From contig NZ_JAIQCI010000016.1 of NCBI RefSeq assembly GCF_022378335.1, positions 40,216 to 104,215 on the forward strand: a stretch of 64,000 nucleotides of DNA, given 5' to 3'. How positions within the stretch are numbered: position 1 is the stretch's first letter; every line of letters begins with the position of its first letter. A program made the position numbers and the translations under genes. Positions 42,447 through 54,528 of the stretch are shown here, in pieces. Source of the stretch: Croceicoccus hydrothermalis. GTDB taxonomy: Bacteria > Pseudomonadota > Alphaproteobacteria > Sphingomonadales > Sphingomonadaceae. Under the pieces are notes generated by a model, which was not told where the DNA came from, did not search any database, and saw only the letters and a list, made by a program, of their open reading frames with translations.

Positions 42447-42936
42447 CACACAGGACCGCGACTGGATGCGCGAGGCCATCGCCCTCGCCATTCGGGAAAA
42501 GGGCACCGATCCCGCCAATACGCCGATTGCGGCGGTGATCGTGCGCGATGGGTCGCAAATCGCGGGCGGGGTGAACCGCACCGTCGAAGGGTGCGACCCC
42601 ACCGCCCATGCCGAAATCACCGCCATGCGCGCGGCGGGGCAGGCATTGGGCGACATGCAGATGCGCGGGGCGACGCTCTATTCCACGTTGCAGCCGTGCG
42701 GCATGTGCACCATGGCCAGCATCTGGGCCGGGGTCACGCGCATCGTTTATGGCGCGGGCCGGGACGACGTGCACGACATGTATTTCGAGGATCGGCACCT
42801 TTCCACGCTCGATTACATCGCCGATGCGTATAAGGACGATTTGACCATCACCGGCGGCGTGCTGGCCGACCAATGCGCGCCGCTTTACTTCGGGCCGGAC
42901 GACGATGTGCCGCAGGACGCGCAGGCCAATAAATAG
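42436..42936 (+). CDS. Nucleoside/guanine deaminase (CDA fold)
   Basis: This is a 166-residue zinc deaminase. The zinc site is complete: THAEITAMRAAG (HAE) and LQPCGMCTMASIW (PCxxC). The C-terminal DDVHDMYFEDRHLSTLDYI resembles guanine deaminases rather than tRNA adenosine deaminase TadA. It likely acts in purine salvage in the cytoplasm. Insertion between ruvC and ruvA is unrelated to recombination; overlap with ruvC suggests co-transcription. Confidence 0.87.
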   Translation: MDHNTQDRDWMREAIALAIREKGTDPANTPIAAVIVRDGSQIAGGVNRTVEGCDPTAHAEITAMRAAGQALGDMQMRGATLYSTLQPCGMCTMASIWAGVTRIVYGAGRDDVHDMYFEDRHLSTLDYIADAYKDDLTITGGVLADQCAPLYFGPDDDVPQDAQANK

Positions 42937-42996
42937 CGCCGGGAAAACGCGGGCGGGCATGTTCCCTTCCCGTTCCGCGTGCGCTAGCGTCCGGCC

Positions 42997-43608
42997 ATGA
43001 TTGCGAAACTCTCCGGCAGGCTGGACGAAACCGGCATGGACTGGGCCATTATCGACGTGGGCGGGGTGGGCTATCTCGTCCATTGTTCGGCGCGCACGCT
43101 TTCCACTCTGGGTGAGCGGGGGGATGGGTGCACCGTGTTCACCGATCTCCAGGTGTCGGAAAACGACATGCGGCTCATCGGTTTTGCCAGCGGGGCGGAG
43201 CGGGACTGGTTCCGGTTGTTGACGGCGGTGCAGGGGGTGGGATCGAAGGTCGCGCTCGCAATCCTGTCGGCATTGGCGACGGACGAGTTGCAGCGGGCCT
43301 GCGCGCAGCAGGACGCCGCCATGGTCGCACGCGCCAATGGCGTCGGCCCGAAGCTGGCCAGCCGCATCGTCAATGAATTGAAGGACAAGGCCGGCGCATT
43401 GCCCACCGCGCCTGGCGGGCCGGGGGGCGGTGCGGCGCCGGTTGGCGGCGCGAATGCCGACGCGGTTTCCGCGCTCGAAAACCTGGGCTTCAAACCCGCC
43501 ATCGCGGCGAGCGCGGTCGCCCATGCGGCGGGCGAGCTTGGGCGAGGGCGCGGGCCTGAACGATCTGGTCCGCGTCGCGTTGAAACGGGCGGCGGGGTGA
43601 TGGCATGA
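42997..43608 (+). CDS. ruvA: Holliday junction helicase subunit RuvA, C-terminus frameshifted
   Basis: RuvA binds Holliday junctions as a tetramer and recruits RuvB. The 203-residue frame has the OB-fold start [16 protein letters not shown], the HhH motifs [17 protein letters not shown] and [19 protein letters not shown], and domain III up to [20 protein letters not shown]. After that the frame gives a non-homologous tail ([12 protein letters not shown]...), while the +1 frame reads [18 protein letters not shown] and stops at 43598-43600, the expected RuvA end. An extra G in GGG (43540-43542) explains this. The lost residues are in the RuvB-binding domain. Otherwise the gene is normal. Confidence 0.92.
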   Translation: MIAKLSGRLDETGMDWAIIDVGGVGYLVHCSARTLSTLGERGDGCTVFTDLQVSENDMRLIGFASGAERDWFRLLTAVQGVGSKVALAILSALATDELQRACAQQDAAMVARANGVGPKLASRIVNELKDKAGALPTAPGGPGGGAAPVGGANADAVSALENLGFKPAIAASAVAHAAGELGRGRGPERSGPRRVETGGGVMA

Positions 43609-44678
43609 ACATGGACGACATGCCGGGCGAAGGGCCGATCCACACCCCCGAACGCCTGCCCGACGATCCCGATGCGGCGCTGCGCCCCAAATCGCTGGCC
43701 GAATTCGTGGGGCAGAAGACCGCGCGCGAAAACCTGCGCGTGTTCGTCGAGGCGGCGAAATCGCGCGGCGAGGCGATGGACCACGTGCTGTTCTTCGGTC
43801 CGCCGGGCCTTGGCAAGACGACGCTAGCGCAGATTGTCGCAAAGGAGCTGGGCGTGGGGTTTCGCGCCACCTCCGGCCCGGTGGTCGCCAAATCGGGCGA
43901 TCTTGCGGCGCTGCTGACCAATCTGGAGGCTGGCGACGTCCTGTTCATCGACGAGATCCACCGCCTCAACCCCGTCGTGGAGGAGGTGCTCTATCCCGCG
44001 ATGGAGGATCGCGCGCTCGATCTCATCATCGGTGAGGGGCCGTCGGCGCGCTCGGTGCGCATCGACCTGCCGCCCTTCACCCTGGTCGGCGCGACCACGC
44101 GGCAGGGTTTGCTGACCACGCCGTTGCGCGATCGGTTCGGCATTCCGGTGCGGCTTCAATTCTATACGGTGGAGGAGCTGGAGCGCGTGGTGACGCGGGC
44201 GGCGCGGCTGCTCGACCTCGACATCGACAAAGGCGGCGCCATCGAAATCGCGCGGCGGGCCCGCGGGACGCCGCGCGTGGCGGGGCGCCTGCTGCGCCGG
44301 GTGCGCGATTTCGCGAGTGTCGCGGGCGCGCGCATCGTCACGAAGGCGATTGCGGATGACGCGCTGACCCGGCTGGAGGTCGACCGGCTGGGCCTTGACG
44401 CGATGGACCGGCGCTATCTCACCATGATCGCCGATATCTACAAGGGCGGGCCGGTCGGGATCGAGACTTTGGCCGCCGGACTGTCCGAGCCGCGCGACAC
44501 GGTGGAGGAGGTGGTCGAGCCCTACATGATACAGCTGGGCCTGATCGCGCGCACGGCGCGGGGGCGGTGCCTTAACGACCGGGGGTGGCAGCATCTCGGC
44601 CTGACGCCGCCGGGCGGGGCGGTGCAGGGTGGCCTGTTCGCCGATGCGCCGGAACGCGAGGACGGGGCCGGGCCGTAA
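43605..44678 (+). CDS. ruvB: Holliday junction branch migration ATPase RuvB
   Basis: RuvB is the AAA+ motor of branch migration. The 357-residue chain has [11 protein letters not shown], Walker [15 protein letters not shown], Walker [12 protein letters not shown], the sensor [18 protein letters not shown] and the C-terminal winged helix ([18 protein letters not shown]). The start overlaps the frameshifted ruvA stop as ATGA; with the unshifted ruvA the gap would be 4 nt. Confidence 0.97.
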   Translation: MNMDDMPGEGPIHTPERLPDDPDAALRPKSLAEFVGQKTARENLRVFVEAAKSRGEAMDHVLFFGPPGLGKTTLAQIVAKELGVGFRATSGPVVAKSGDLAALLTNLEAGDVLFIDEIHRLNPVVEEVLYPAMEDRALDLIIGEGPSARSVRIDLPPFTLVGATTRQGLLTTPLRDRFGIPVRLQFYTVEELERVVTRAARLLDLDIDKGGAIEIARRARGTPRVAGRLLRRVRDFASVAGARIVTKAIADDALTRLEVDRLGLDAMDRRYLTMIADIYKGGPVGIETLAAGLSEPRDTVEEVVEPYMIQLGLIARTARGRCLNDRGWQHLGLTPPGGAVQGGLFADAPEREDGAGP

Positions 44679-44711
44679 CGCCCGCCCCCATCCTGTTCGC
44701 CGCGATCCGCC

Positions 44712-45107
44712 TTACATCGGCGTCGGGGCGAGCGCGTCGAGTTCCTCGGGCGAAAGCGTGGTCTGCACGTCCATCTCGCCGTCGATGTCCATGCGGGTCA
44801 GGCTGTCGAGCGGGACGGCGACCATTCCGCCGTTACGTTCCACGTTGAGCGCGGTCACCGTGCCCGACGCATCGCGGACCACACCCTCGACATCGCCGAG
44901 ATCCTCGCCCGCAGCATCGACAAGATCGGCATCCATCAATTGCACTTCGGTCATGCCGAGCGCGGCCTCCGCACTGGGATCGGTCGCGGGGATCGTCGCG
45001 GTATCGGTCGCCATGGTGTCGGCGGGGACGGTTGCCTCTTCGGCATCGTTATCGCCACAGGCGGCAAGCAGGAGCGGCGCGGAGGCAAGAGCGATAAGGC
45101 GTTTCAT
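44712..45107 (-). CDS. PRC-barrel domain lipoprotein
   Basis: This is a 131-residue envelope protein: signal peptide with lipobox (LIALASAPLLLAAC), an acidic Thr/Asp-rich linker, and a PRC-barrel-like domain (LMDADLVDAAGEDLGDVEGV, then VPLDSLTRMDIDGEMD). PRC barrels act as small protein- or RNA-interaction modules; exported forms have no defined function. ATG 45107 fits the signal peptide. It converges with ruvB. Confidence 0.78.
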   Translation of the reverse strand: MKRLIALASAPLLLAACGDNDAEEATVPADTMATDTATIPATDPSAEAALGMTEVQLMDADLVDAAGEDLGDVEGVVRDASGTVTALNVERNGGMVAVPLDSLTRMDIDGEMDVQTTLSPEELDALAPTPM

Positions 45108-45196
45108 AGCGGGTTCCTTCACAAACATTCGCGGACCGGGGCGACCCGCAACTCGCTGTTTCAATCGCCGGGAATGCGGCTTGTTCCGCGGCGCCG

Positions 45197-45607
45197 TCAC
45201 GCCGGCGGATTCATCGCACGAACGAGGCGGGATCCTGTGAACCACATCGCATGGCGTCCTGCCGCCGGAATCATGTCATGGATCAAACGGTCGAACCCAT
45301 CACGGTCGCCCGTCGCCGCCGCCGAGAGCATGTCGGTGAGCAGCATCTCGTCAAAGCTGAGCATGGGATCGCAAGGCCGGTTCAACGCGACCGGTTCGGG
45401 CCAGTACTGATCCACTTCGGACAAAAAGCAGTGAAAAGGGCGTATCGCAGTCCCTGAGCCGAGGAACCGCTGCAGCCCTTCATGGCAGTAACATTGCCCG
45501 ATGCGCGCGACATGGACGTAACGGACCGCGCACACGATCATGGCGCGCAGGGGTGGGATCGCGCGCAGATCGTGCCGCGGGGTGAGCGTCGACAGGTCAA
45601 AGCCCAT
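45197..45607 (-). CDS. Cysteine-containing protein, second member of a tandem paralogous pair
   Basis: This is a 136-residue protein I cannot name with certainty; it resembles short DUF6628-like sphingomonad proteins. Its core CYCHEGLQRFLGSG, NRPCDPMLSFDEMLLTDML aligns with CDMHEAAQRFMLPA and CCCARTFSPDEKALIALL of the upstream gene: HE..QRF, a central Cys, and S.DE..L are shared. ATG 45607 overlaps the upstream stop by 11 nt, so the pair is co-transcribed. No membrane segment or signal peptide is visible. Confidence 0.65.
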   Translation of the reverse strand: MGFDLSTLTPRHDLRAIPPLRAMIVCAVRYVHVARIGQCYCHEGLQRFLGSGTAIRPFHCFLSEVDQYWPEPVALNRPCDPMLSFDEMLLTDMLSAAATGDRDGFDRLIHDMIPAAGRHAMWFTGSRLVRAMNPPA

Positions 45608-46055
45608 GATGCAGCGCCTCTGCCCCGGTCACGGCAGGCTGCTGCGTGCGGGGCACGGGCCGCGTTCCACGCAGGGTCGATGCGCGGGGCTTGCCCGACG
45701 GTACGGCGCCGCCCATGCCGATCGCCCGGCATACGCCGAGGGCCGCACGGTCGAGCGGATCGCGGTTATCCTCGCTCTCCGCCTTTGCCAGAAGCGCGAT
45801 CAACGCCTTTTCATCAGGAGAGAACGTGCGCGCGCAGCAGCATTCGGGCCGCAATTCCCGGCCCAGCCTGTCCTCCACCATCTGAAACAGTCCGGCGCAC
45901 AGCTGTGCCGCGTGGGCGGGAAGCATGAAACGTTGCGCCGCTTCGTGCATGTCGCATGCGACATTACCGTCGGTCCGCGCGGCGCTCCACAAACGAAAGA
46001 GCCGGACGAACATCGCTTCGACAAAGGGGCGGGCGGGGGAAATGGGCGACGGCAT
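45597..46055 (-). CDS. Cysteine-containing protein, first member of a tandem paralogous pair
   Basis: This is a 152-residue cytoplasmic protein with a CCC cluster in RPECCCARTFSPDEKALI and DMHEAAQRFMLPAHAAQLC. It looks like the DUF6628-type proteins of sphingomonads, function unknown. The ATG at 46055 has a strong AGGAGG site. A Fur-box-like palindrome lies just upstream (46073-46095), which points to iron-dependent expression. The C-terminal 40 residues are Pro/Arg-rich and not shared with the paralogue. Confidence 0.65.
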   Translation of the reverse strand: MPSPISPARPFVEAMFVRLFRLWSAARTDGNVACDMHEAAQRFMLPAHAAQLCAGLFQMVEDRLGRELRPECCCARTFSPDEKALIALLAKAESEDNRDPLDRAALGVCRAIGMGGAVPSGKPRASTLRGTRPVPRTQQPAVTGAEALHHGL

Positions 46056-46072
46056 GTGACCTCCTATTCATG

Positions 46073-46095
46073 CTAATGAGAATAGGTTGCATTAG
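46073..46095 (-). promoter_or_regulatory. Fur-box-like inverted repeat
   Basis: CTAATG (46073-46078) and CATTAG (46090-46095) form an inverted repeat; read on the minus strand the site contains CTATTCTCATTAGCA, close to alphaproteobacterial/proteobacterial Fur boxes (TTCTCATT core). It ends 18 nt before the start codon of the cysteine-protein pair, an operator-like position. Assignment rests on pattern only. Confidence 0.5.
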
Positions 46096-46151
46096 TGAAG
46101 CCGGGATGCAAGCATCTTTATGCCGAATGACCAAGGGCAGTTCGGCTCCAT

Positions 46152-46184
46152 GAAAAAGGGCGGCCCCGAAGGACCGCCCTTTCA
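46152..46184 (-). terminator. Intrinsic terminator of acnA
   Basis: AAAGGGCGGCCC pairs with GGACCGCCCTTT (one mismatch) around CGAA; on the minus strand a U run follows. It lies about 27 nt after the acnA stop. Confidence 0.75.
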
Positions 46185-46210
46185 TCGCCGCATATTGCGG
46201 TGGTCGCGGG

Positions 46211-48886
<2,676 letters not shown>

Positions 48887-49137
48887 GGTCGTGTCTTCCC
48901 CGTTTTGCCTGTGCGAACGGTGCGGCAGGGATGCCGCCTTCGCAAATGCGGTGATATTTGTATGCGGCGATGGGTCAGAATGGCGCAAACGTCAAGGGAT
49001 CGGCAGGGCAAACAGGTGCCCGGGCGCGACGATATCGCCGCGCCGGAGGCACGGATTAAGCATGGCGAAAGCTGTATGAGCGGATATGGAAGGCAAGATG
49101 ATCCGGGCGCATGGGCGCCCGACGAAGGAGAGTTGAT

Positions 49138-50646
49138 TTGACCTGCCTGCCGCTGATTTCGAAACATTCGCGCGTTTCAGGTTCCCTCGTGGCCGGCGCG
49201 CTGGGTGCGCTGGCCCTTGCCGCAGGGGCCGGTGCCGGCGCCGCGCAGGCGCAGGATGCACCCGCGAAGCAGAACCGCGCCCCGCGCGACCTCCTGCAAC
49301 ATGGCGAGCCGGTGCAGGTGCGGCAGATGCCCGACCGCGCGCAGGCACGCGACCCGCAGGGGGCGGGCGAACAGGCGCTCCCCCGCCCGGTGAAGCGGGA
49401 GGCCGTCCCCGCCTCGCAAATGGAGTTCGGGTCAGAGGCGGTGGTGCAGGACATCCCGACCGATCATTTCGACGTCGCGCCCGACTGGACCGCAGCGCAG
49501 GCGCAGGCGCTGCTCGCCTATGTCCGCACGCTCGATACAGAAGGGCTTTTCCCCCGCGATTACGAGCCGGTCATGCTGGAGGCGGCGATCCGTTCGGGCG
49601 ATGCGCAGATGCTCAACGACACGGCGACGCGCGTGTTCACCTGGGTGGCGCAGGATCTGCGCGACGGGCGGACCGAGATGGACGCGCGCCGGCAATGGTT
49701 CGTGGTCGATCCCGATGCCGACCGCCTGCCGATCGCGCCGCTTTTGACCGAGGCGCTTGAAACGGGCGATATCGCGGGCGCGCTCGATTCGCTCAAACCC
49801 GTGCATCCCGATTACATCGCGCTGCGCGAGATGCTGGCGAAAACCCCGGCGGCGCAAAAGGAAAAGCGCGCGCGGATCATGGCGAACATGGATCGCTGGC
49901 GCTGGCTCGCCCGGGATCTGGGACGCAGCTATCTGCTGACCAACGTGCCGGAGTATCAGCTTCGCCTGACCGTCAACGACAAGATCGTGCGCAGCTACAA
50001 GACCGTCGTGGGCAAGCCCGGCCGGACCGCCACGCCGCAGCTCGCCGAAACGGTGCAGGGCGTGATCTTCAACCCCACCTGGACCGTGCCGCAATCCATC
50101 GTCGTGGGCGAGGGGCTGGGCGCGCGCCTGTCGAACAATCCCGCGCAGGCCGCGCGCGAAGGGTACAAGGTGAGCAAGACCGAGAGCGGCATGACCATCG
50201 TGGTGCAGCAGCCCGGCGCCAATAACGCGCTCGGCCTCATGAAGCTCGACATGCCGAACGAGCATGCGATCTTCCTCCACGATACCCCGTCGAAACATTT
50301 CTTCACGCAGGACAGGCGCGCGCTTTCGCACGGGTGCATCCGGACCGAACGCGCGCTGGAACTTGCGTTGACGCTGGCGATCGCGGTCGGCGGGCTGGAC
50401 AAGGAAGAGGCCGTCGCCATTTCGGGAAGCGGCGAATATACGAAGGTCCCGCTGGAAAAGCAGTTGCCGGTGTATATCACCTATTTCACCATGGCCCGCG
50501 ATATCGACGGCAAGATGCGCAGTTTTGACGATATCTACGGCCGCGATGCGCCGGTGCTGGCCAGCATGGCGGCGCCGCGCGTGATGAAGACCGGGCAGCG
50601 CGTCACCGACGAGGAAGTCGTGCCGATCGAAGCGCCGGGCGCCTGA
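49138..50646 (+). CDS. L,D-transpeptidase (YcbB-like)
   Basis: This is an exported enzyme of about 502 residues that makes 3-3 peptidoglycan cross-links. It has a Sec-type signal (SLVAGALGALALAAG...AQAQ), a linker, a helical scaffold region and the YkuD domain with RRALSHGCIRTERALELA (catalytic Cys400, numbered from TTG 49138). I chose TTG 49138 because AAGGAGAG lies 5-7 nt upstream; ATG 49111 is possible but has a poor ribosome site. Such enzymes can support beta-lactam tolerance by bypassing D,D-transpeptidases. Confidence 0.9.
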   Translation: MTCLPLISKHSRVSGSLVAGALGALALAAGAGAGAAQAQDAPAKQNRAPRDLLQHGEPVQVRQMPDRAQARDPQGAGEQALPRPVKREAVPASQMEFGSEAVVQDIPTDHFDVAPDWTAAQAQALLAYVRTLDTEGLFPRDYEPVMLEAAIRSGDAQMLNDTATRVFTWVAQDLRDGRTEMDARRQWFVVDPDADRLPIAPLLTEALETGDIAGALDSLKPVHPDYIALREMLAKTPAAQKEKRARIMANMDRWRWLARDLGRSYLLTNVPEYQLRLTVNDKIVRSYKTVVGKPGRTATPQLAETVQGVIFNPTWTVPQSIVVGEGLGARLSNNPAQAAREGYKVSKTESGMTIVVQQPGANNALGLMKLDMPNEHAIFLHDTPSKHFFTQDRRALSHGCIRTERALELALTLAIAVGGLDKEEAVAISGSGEYTKVPLEKQLPVYITYFTMARDIDGKMRSFDDIYGRDAPVLASMAAPRVMKTGQRVTDEEVVPIEAPGA

Positions 50647-50665
50647 ACCGGCCGGTCATTAAAGA

Positions 50666-50694
50666 GAAGGGCGGGGGCGATCCTCCGCCCTTTT
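50666..50694. terminator. Bidirectional intrinsic terminator
   Basis: AAGGGCGGGGG pairs with CCTCCGCCCTT around CGAT, with A- and T-rich flanks, between two convergent transpeptidase genes. Confidence 0.75.
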
Positions 50695-50698
50695 CGTA

Positions 50699-51346
50699 TC
50701 AGCCGAAGTTCAGCCGGTCGGCAAAGAGCAGCCGTCCGCCCGAAAGATGCCACAGCGCCTCGTTGAAATCGTCGGGCGCCATGGCGAAACACCCGTCGGA
50801 GCGGCCCAGCCGCCCCCATTCCTCGACATGCGAGGCCTCTGCATACCAGGCGGAGTGCATCACGATATAGCGGCGCAGCGCGTTGTCGTTCGTCGGGTCG
50901 AGCCCGCCCAGCCGGATCGAGGTGCCATATTTGCCGACATACCACTCATAGGTGATATAGGCGCCCCGGCTGGTCGCGTTCGATCCCTCGACATTGGAAA
51001 ACTGGTCGAGCATGCCATCGTGGTCGGGATCGGACCCCTTGCCATGCGCCACGCGAAAGCTGCGCACCGTGCCGTTTTCCAGATTGGCGAAATGGAACCG
51101 GGGGACCGAACTGTGCACGCCGAAATCGGCGATGCCGGCAATGTCGCGTTGCCACAAGGTCGCACCATTGCGCTCCACCTCGCGCCTTGCCACGTCGAGA
51201 ATGGCGCGGTCCCGCGGCGATACCGGCGACGCCTGCGCGAACGCGCGGGTCGCCGCGGCGCCCGGCAAAGCCAAAGCCGCACCCACGCCGAGCCCGGTTT
51301 TGAGCAGAGCACGGCGGGGCAGGGCGGTTGCGGATATATCGTTCAT
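50699..51346 (-). CDS. Murein L,D-transpeptidase catalytic domain family protein (YkuD_2), Tat signal
   Basis: This is a 215-residue exported protein with a twin-arginine leader (LPRRALLKTGLGVGAALALP...AFAQA) and a YkuD_2-type domain. The Cys-containing segment GRLGRSDGCFAMAPDDF corresponds to the catalytic site of L,D-transpeptidases, with MHSAWYAEASHVEEWG preceding it. Members of this branch have not been well studied enzymatically. It faces the YcbB-like gene tail to tail, and the shared terminator separates them by about 52 nt. Confidence 0.85.
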   Translation of the reverse strand: MNDISATALPRRALLKTGLGVGAALALPGAAATRAFAQASPVSPRDRAILDVARREVERNGATLWQRDIAGIADFGVHSSVPRFHFANLENGTVRSFRVAHGKGSDPDHDGMLDQFSNVEGSNATSRGAYITYEWYVGKYGTSIRLGGLDPTNDNALRRYIVMHSAWYAEASHVEEWGRLGRSDGCFAMAPDDFNEALWHLSGGRLLFADRLNFG

Positions 51347-51410
51347 GCGGTGGGAAATAGCACGGCGCGCGTGGCGGGGATATGAACCGCCGCGCGGTCC
51401 GCCGCACGGA

Positions 51411-52601
51411 TCATTCGGCCGGAACCGTCTGTGCCCCGTTCTTCGTCGATCCGCCGCGCGATCCATCCGCCTTGCCGGCATCGGTGCTGCGCGCTTCGAG
51501 TTCCGCCGCCTCGATCTCGGCGGCCTTCGCCTCCACGAGGCGCACGATATGGTCCAGCATGTCGTCCGACTGGACATGGTGGTCGGTCACCCCCGACAGA
51601 TAGACCATATGCTTGTTATTGCCGCCGCCGGTGATGCCGATATCGGTTTCGCGCGCTTCGCCCGGCCCGTTCACGACGCAGCCGAGAACGGAGAGCGAAA
51701 GCGGCACCTTGATATGCTGCAGCCGGTCTTCCAATGCCTCGACCGTGCGGATGACGTCGAACCCCTGCCGCGCGCAGGACGGGCAGGACACGACGCGCAC
51801 GCCGCGGGTGCGCAGGCCCAGCGCTTTCAGCATTTCGAAACCGACGCGCACCTCGGTCTCCGGTTCGGCGGAGAGCGACACGCGCAACGTATCGCCGATG
51901 CCCGCCCACAACAGATTGCCCATCCCGATCGAGGATTTGACCGTCCCGCCGACGAGCCCGCCCGCCTCGGTAATGCCGAGGTGGAGGGGGCAATCGACCG
52001 CATCGGCCAGCCCCTGATACGCCGCGACGGCGAGGAACACGTCCGATGCCTTCACGGCAACCTTGTATTCGTGGAAATCGTGATCCTGCAAAAGCTTGAT
52101 ATGGTCGAGCGCGCTTTCCACCAGCGCCTCGGGACAAGGCTCGCCATATTTTTCGAGCAGGTCGCGTTCGAGCGAACCTGCGTTCACCCCGATGCGGATC
52201 GCGCAGCCATTCGCCTTCGCCGCGCGCACGACCTCGGCGACGCGTTCGTCGCTGCCGATATTGCCGGGATTGATGCGAAGGCATGCGGCGCCCGCATCCG
52301 CGGCCTCGAGCGCGCGCTTGTAATGGAAATGGATGTCGGCAACGATCGGCACCTCGGCCGCGCGGACGATTTCGCCCAGCGCCGCCGTGCTGTCGGTATC
52401 GGGACAGGACACGCGGATGATGTCGGCGCCCGCATCCTCGCACCGGCGGATCTGGTCGATCGTGGCGCCAGCGTCGGAGGTGGGCGTGTTGGTCATGGTC
52501 TGCACCGTGATCGGGGCATCGCCGCCGACGGGCACGTTTCCGACCATGATCTGCCGGCTCTTGCGGCGCTCTATCGTGCGCCAGGGTCTGATGGAGGACA
52601 T
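51411..52601 (-). CDS. ispG: 4-hydroxy-3-methylbut-2-enyl diphosphate synthase
   Basis: IspG (GcpE) performs the penultimate step of the MEP isoprenoid pathway with a [4Fe-4S] cluster. The 396-residue protein has [20 protein letters not shown], the cluster cysteines in [12 protein letters not shown] and [13 protein letters not shown], and [16 protein letters not shown] 52601 gives the standard N-terminus; the upstream open frame is arginine/proline-rich shadow. A charged C-terminal tail of about 30 residues is typical of sphingomonads. Confidence 0.95.
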   Translation of the reverse strand: MSSIRPWRTIERRKSRQIMVGNVPVGGDAPITVQTMTNTPTSDAGATIDQIRRCEDAGADIIRVSCPDTDSTAALGEIVRAAEVPIVADIHFHYKRALEAADAGAACLRINPGNIGSDERVAEVVRAAKANGCAIRIGVNAGSLERDLLEKYGEPCPEALVESALDHIKLLQDHDFHEYKVAVKASDVFLAVAAYQGLADAVDCPLHLGITEAGGLVGGTVKSSIGMGNLLWAGIGDTLRVSLSAEPETEVRVGFEMLKALGLRTRGVRVVSCPSCARQGFDVIRTVEALEDRLQHIKVPLSLSVLGCVVNGPGEARETDIGITGGGNNKHMVYLSGVTDHHVQSDDMLDHIVRLVEAKAAEIEAAELEARSTDAGKADGSRGGSTKNGAQTVPAE

Positions 52602-52750
52602 GGGCCCACCATACAGGCTCTTTGTGACACGGGCAATTCCAGCCGCGGATGATTTCGCGCATTTGATCGTGAGGGGCGGCGGACAGGCTTGCGCAGGGCG
52701 GCGTCGCCCTGCCATCAGGGCGCTTTGGCTCGCACTGGAAAGGGACGCAA

Positions 52751-53761
52751 TTGACCGCAGCGCAGGACCATGACGTGGCAAATCCGGATGCCGCGCTGCT
52801 GTTCGCGCGCGTTCTCGACGGGAATGGGGGCGGGCGCGCCGTTTCGTGGGAGGAGGCGAATCAGTGGCGGCCCGGCCGTTCGGGAGAGATGCTGTGGATG
52901 CATCTTTGCCGCAATGCCGACGGATTGCAGGGCTGGCTCGAACACGCATTGCAGATGAGCGAGCCGACGGCCGAATTGCTGGTCAGCGACGATACCCGCC
53001 CGCGCGCCCTGCGCGAAGGCAATGCGCTGGTGGCGGTGCTGCGCGGGATCAACTTCAACCCCGGTGCGGAGCCGGAGGACATGATTGCGCTGCAACTGTG
53101 GTCCGACGGGCGGCGGGTCATCACCTTGCGCCGCGAACCGCTCCAGACCCCGCGTCAGACGCTGGCCGAAATCGACGCCGGCACGGGGCCGGGTGATGCC
53201 GGCGCGCTGATCACCAGCGTGACCGAACACATGATCGCGCGGATGAACCACTCCATCCTCGACATGAACGACAATATCGACCGGCTCGAACAGGCGGACC
53301 CGGAGGACGACGCGGACGACATGCTCGACCGCATCGCCGTCATCCGCCGCAATTGCCTCGCTTTGAAACGCCATATGAGCCCGCAGCACGAGGCGCTCGA
53401 ACGCATCAGCCGCGACGCGCCCCCCTGGTTCGAGGAGCATGACCGGCGCGAAATCGCCGAATCGATCGACCGCCTGCGCCGCTATCTCGAAGATATCGAC
53501 ATATCGAAGGAAAGCGCCGTCGTGTTGCAGGACGACATCCGCGCACGTGCCGCGGCCAGCGCCGACCGGACGAGCTATTTGCTCACCATCGTGGCCGCGA
53601 TCTTCCTCCCGCTCAGCTTCGTGACCGGACTGCTCGGCATTAATGTCGGCGGAATGCCGGGGGTCAACGACGGCGATGCGTTCTGGGTCGTGACGGGGCT
53701 GTGCTGCGCCATACTGGCGGTGCAGCTCGTGCTGTTCTGGCGCTGGAAATGGCTGGGATGA
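52751..53761 (+). CDS. zntB: CorA-family transporter, ZntB type
   Basis: This 336-residue homopentameric inner-membrane channel has a long cytoplasmic domain rich in helices and two C-terminal transmembrane segments. The gate loop reads [16 protein letters not shown], matching the GxN variant of ZntB rather than the GMN of CorA. ZntB proteins transport Zn2+ coupled to protons. The start is TTG 52751 with GGGA upstream. Confidence 0.9.
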   Translation: MTAAQDHDVANPDAALLFARVLDGNGGGRAVSWEEANQWRPGRSGEMLWMHLCRNADGLQGWLEHALQMSEPTAELLVSDDTRPRALREGNALVAVLRGINFNPGAEPEDMIALQLWSDGRRVITLRREPLQTPRQTLAEIDAGTGPGDAGALITSVTEHMIARMNHSILDMNDNIDRLEQADPEDDADDMLDRIAVIRRNCLALKRHMSPQHEALERISRDAPPWFEEHDRREIAESIDRLRRYLEDIDISKESAVVLQDDIRARAAASADRTSYLLTIVAAIFLPLSFVTGLLGINVGGMPGVNDGDAFWVVTGLCCAILAVQLVLFWRWKWLG

Positions 53762-53808
53762 AACGGGCGCCGGGGCACGTCCTGGCACCTTGCTTTGCGA
53801 AGGAAGCC

Positions 53809-54419
53809 TTAGCGGCCGCGGCCCACCGGGGCGATCTCGCCGCAGGCCACCGGAAGCACGTTGAGATAACCGTTCGTCCCATCGACTTCGCCGGTGGTGC
53901 CGGTGCCCGGTCCCTGCGGAACGGTCAGACCGTGCAGCACGATGGCGCGGAAATCGAGCGGGGTGATCTGATCCGCATTCGCCCCGTCACCATATCGGGT
54001 CGTGGTGAGGTCGATGGTGCGATGATAGTTCACCCGTCCGTCTCCATCGGGATCGACATTGCCGAGCGGGATCAGGATGTCGCCATAGGACGGTACCCCC
54101 TCGGCCGGTTCGACGAAGCCGTCGCCGTCGCTATCGGCGGCCATCGTCGGGCACTGCGAATCGACCGCCGTGCCATTTGCGACCCGGCCGTGAATATGGC
54201 CGAGATGCACGCCGCCCGGTTCGAGACCCCGCGCATTGATGATGACGCGGATGAAGCGTCCGTCCGTAAATTGAAGTTGTGCCTTGCCCGTCACCCGCTG
54301 TCGTTAAGCGCGCCGAGATCGACGGTGTAGTTGTCCGCCTTTTGCGCGAGTGCCGGGCTGACGGTGGCGGCAATGGCCAGTGCGGCGGCGGACATGATTT
54401 TGAACGGCGACCCTATCAT
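53809..54419 (-). pseudogene. CHRD-like secreted protein, frameshifted near the N-terminus
   Basis: From ATG 54419 (AGGAGA 6 nt upstream) the frame encodes a signal peptide (SAAALAIAATVSPALA) and KADNYTVDLGALNDSG, then hits TGA at 54291-54293. The adjacent frame continues at once with VTGKAQLQFTDGRFIRVIIN and runs to 53809. One missing G in the run (GGGG expected, GGG present, 54294-54296) restores a single protein. The body is CHRD-like (GLEPGGVHLGHIHG) with two EF-hand-type loops, DSDGDGFVEPAEG and DPDGDGRVNYH. Function is unknown. Whether this is a real lesion or a base-call error is open. Confidence 0.75.
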
Positions 54420-54528
54420 CGGTATTTCTCCTGCGTAATTGCCTGAAAAAAACCGATAAATTCGCGAATGGATCCCGATGTGCCACCCCGTGTCCCAAAG
54501 TGGGGCGGGGCGTTATGCGCCTGCGATG

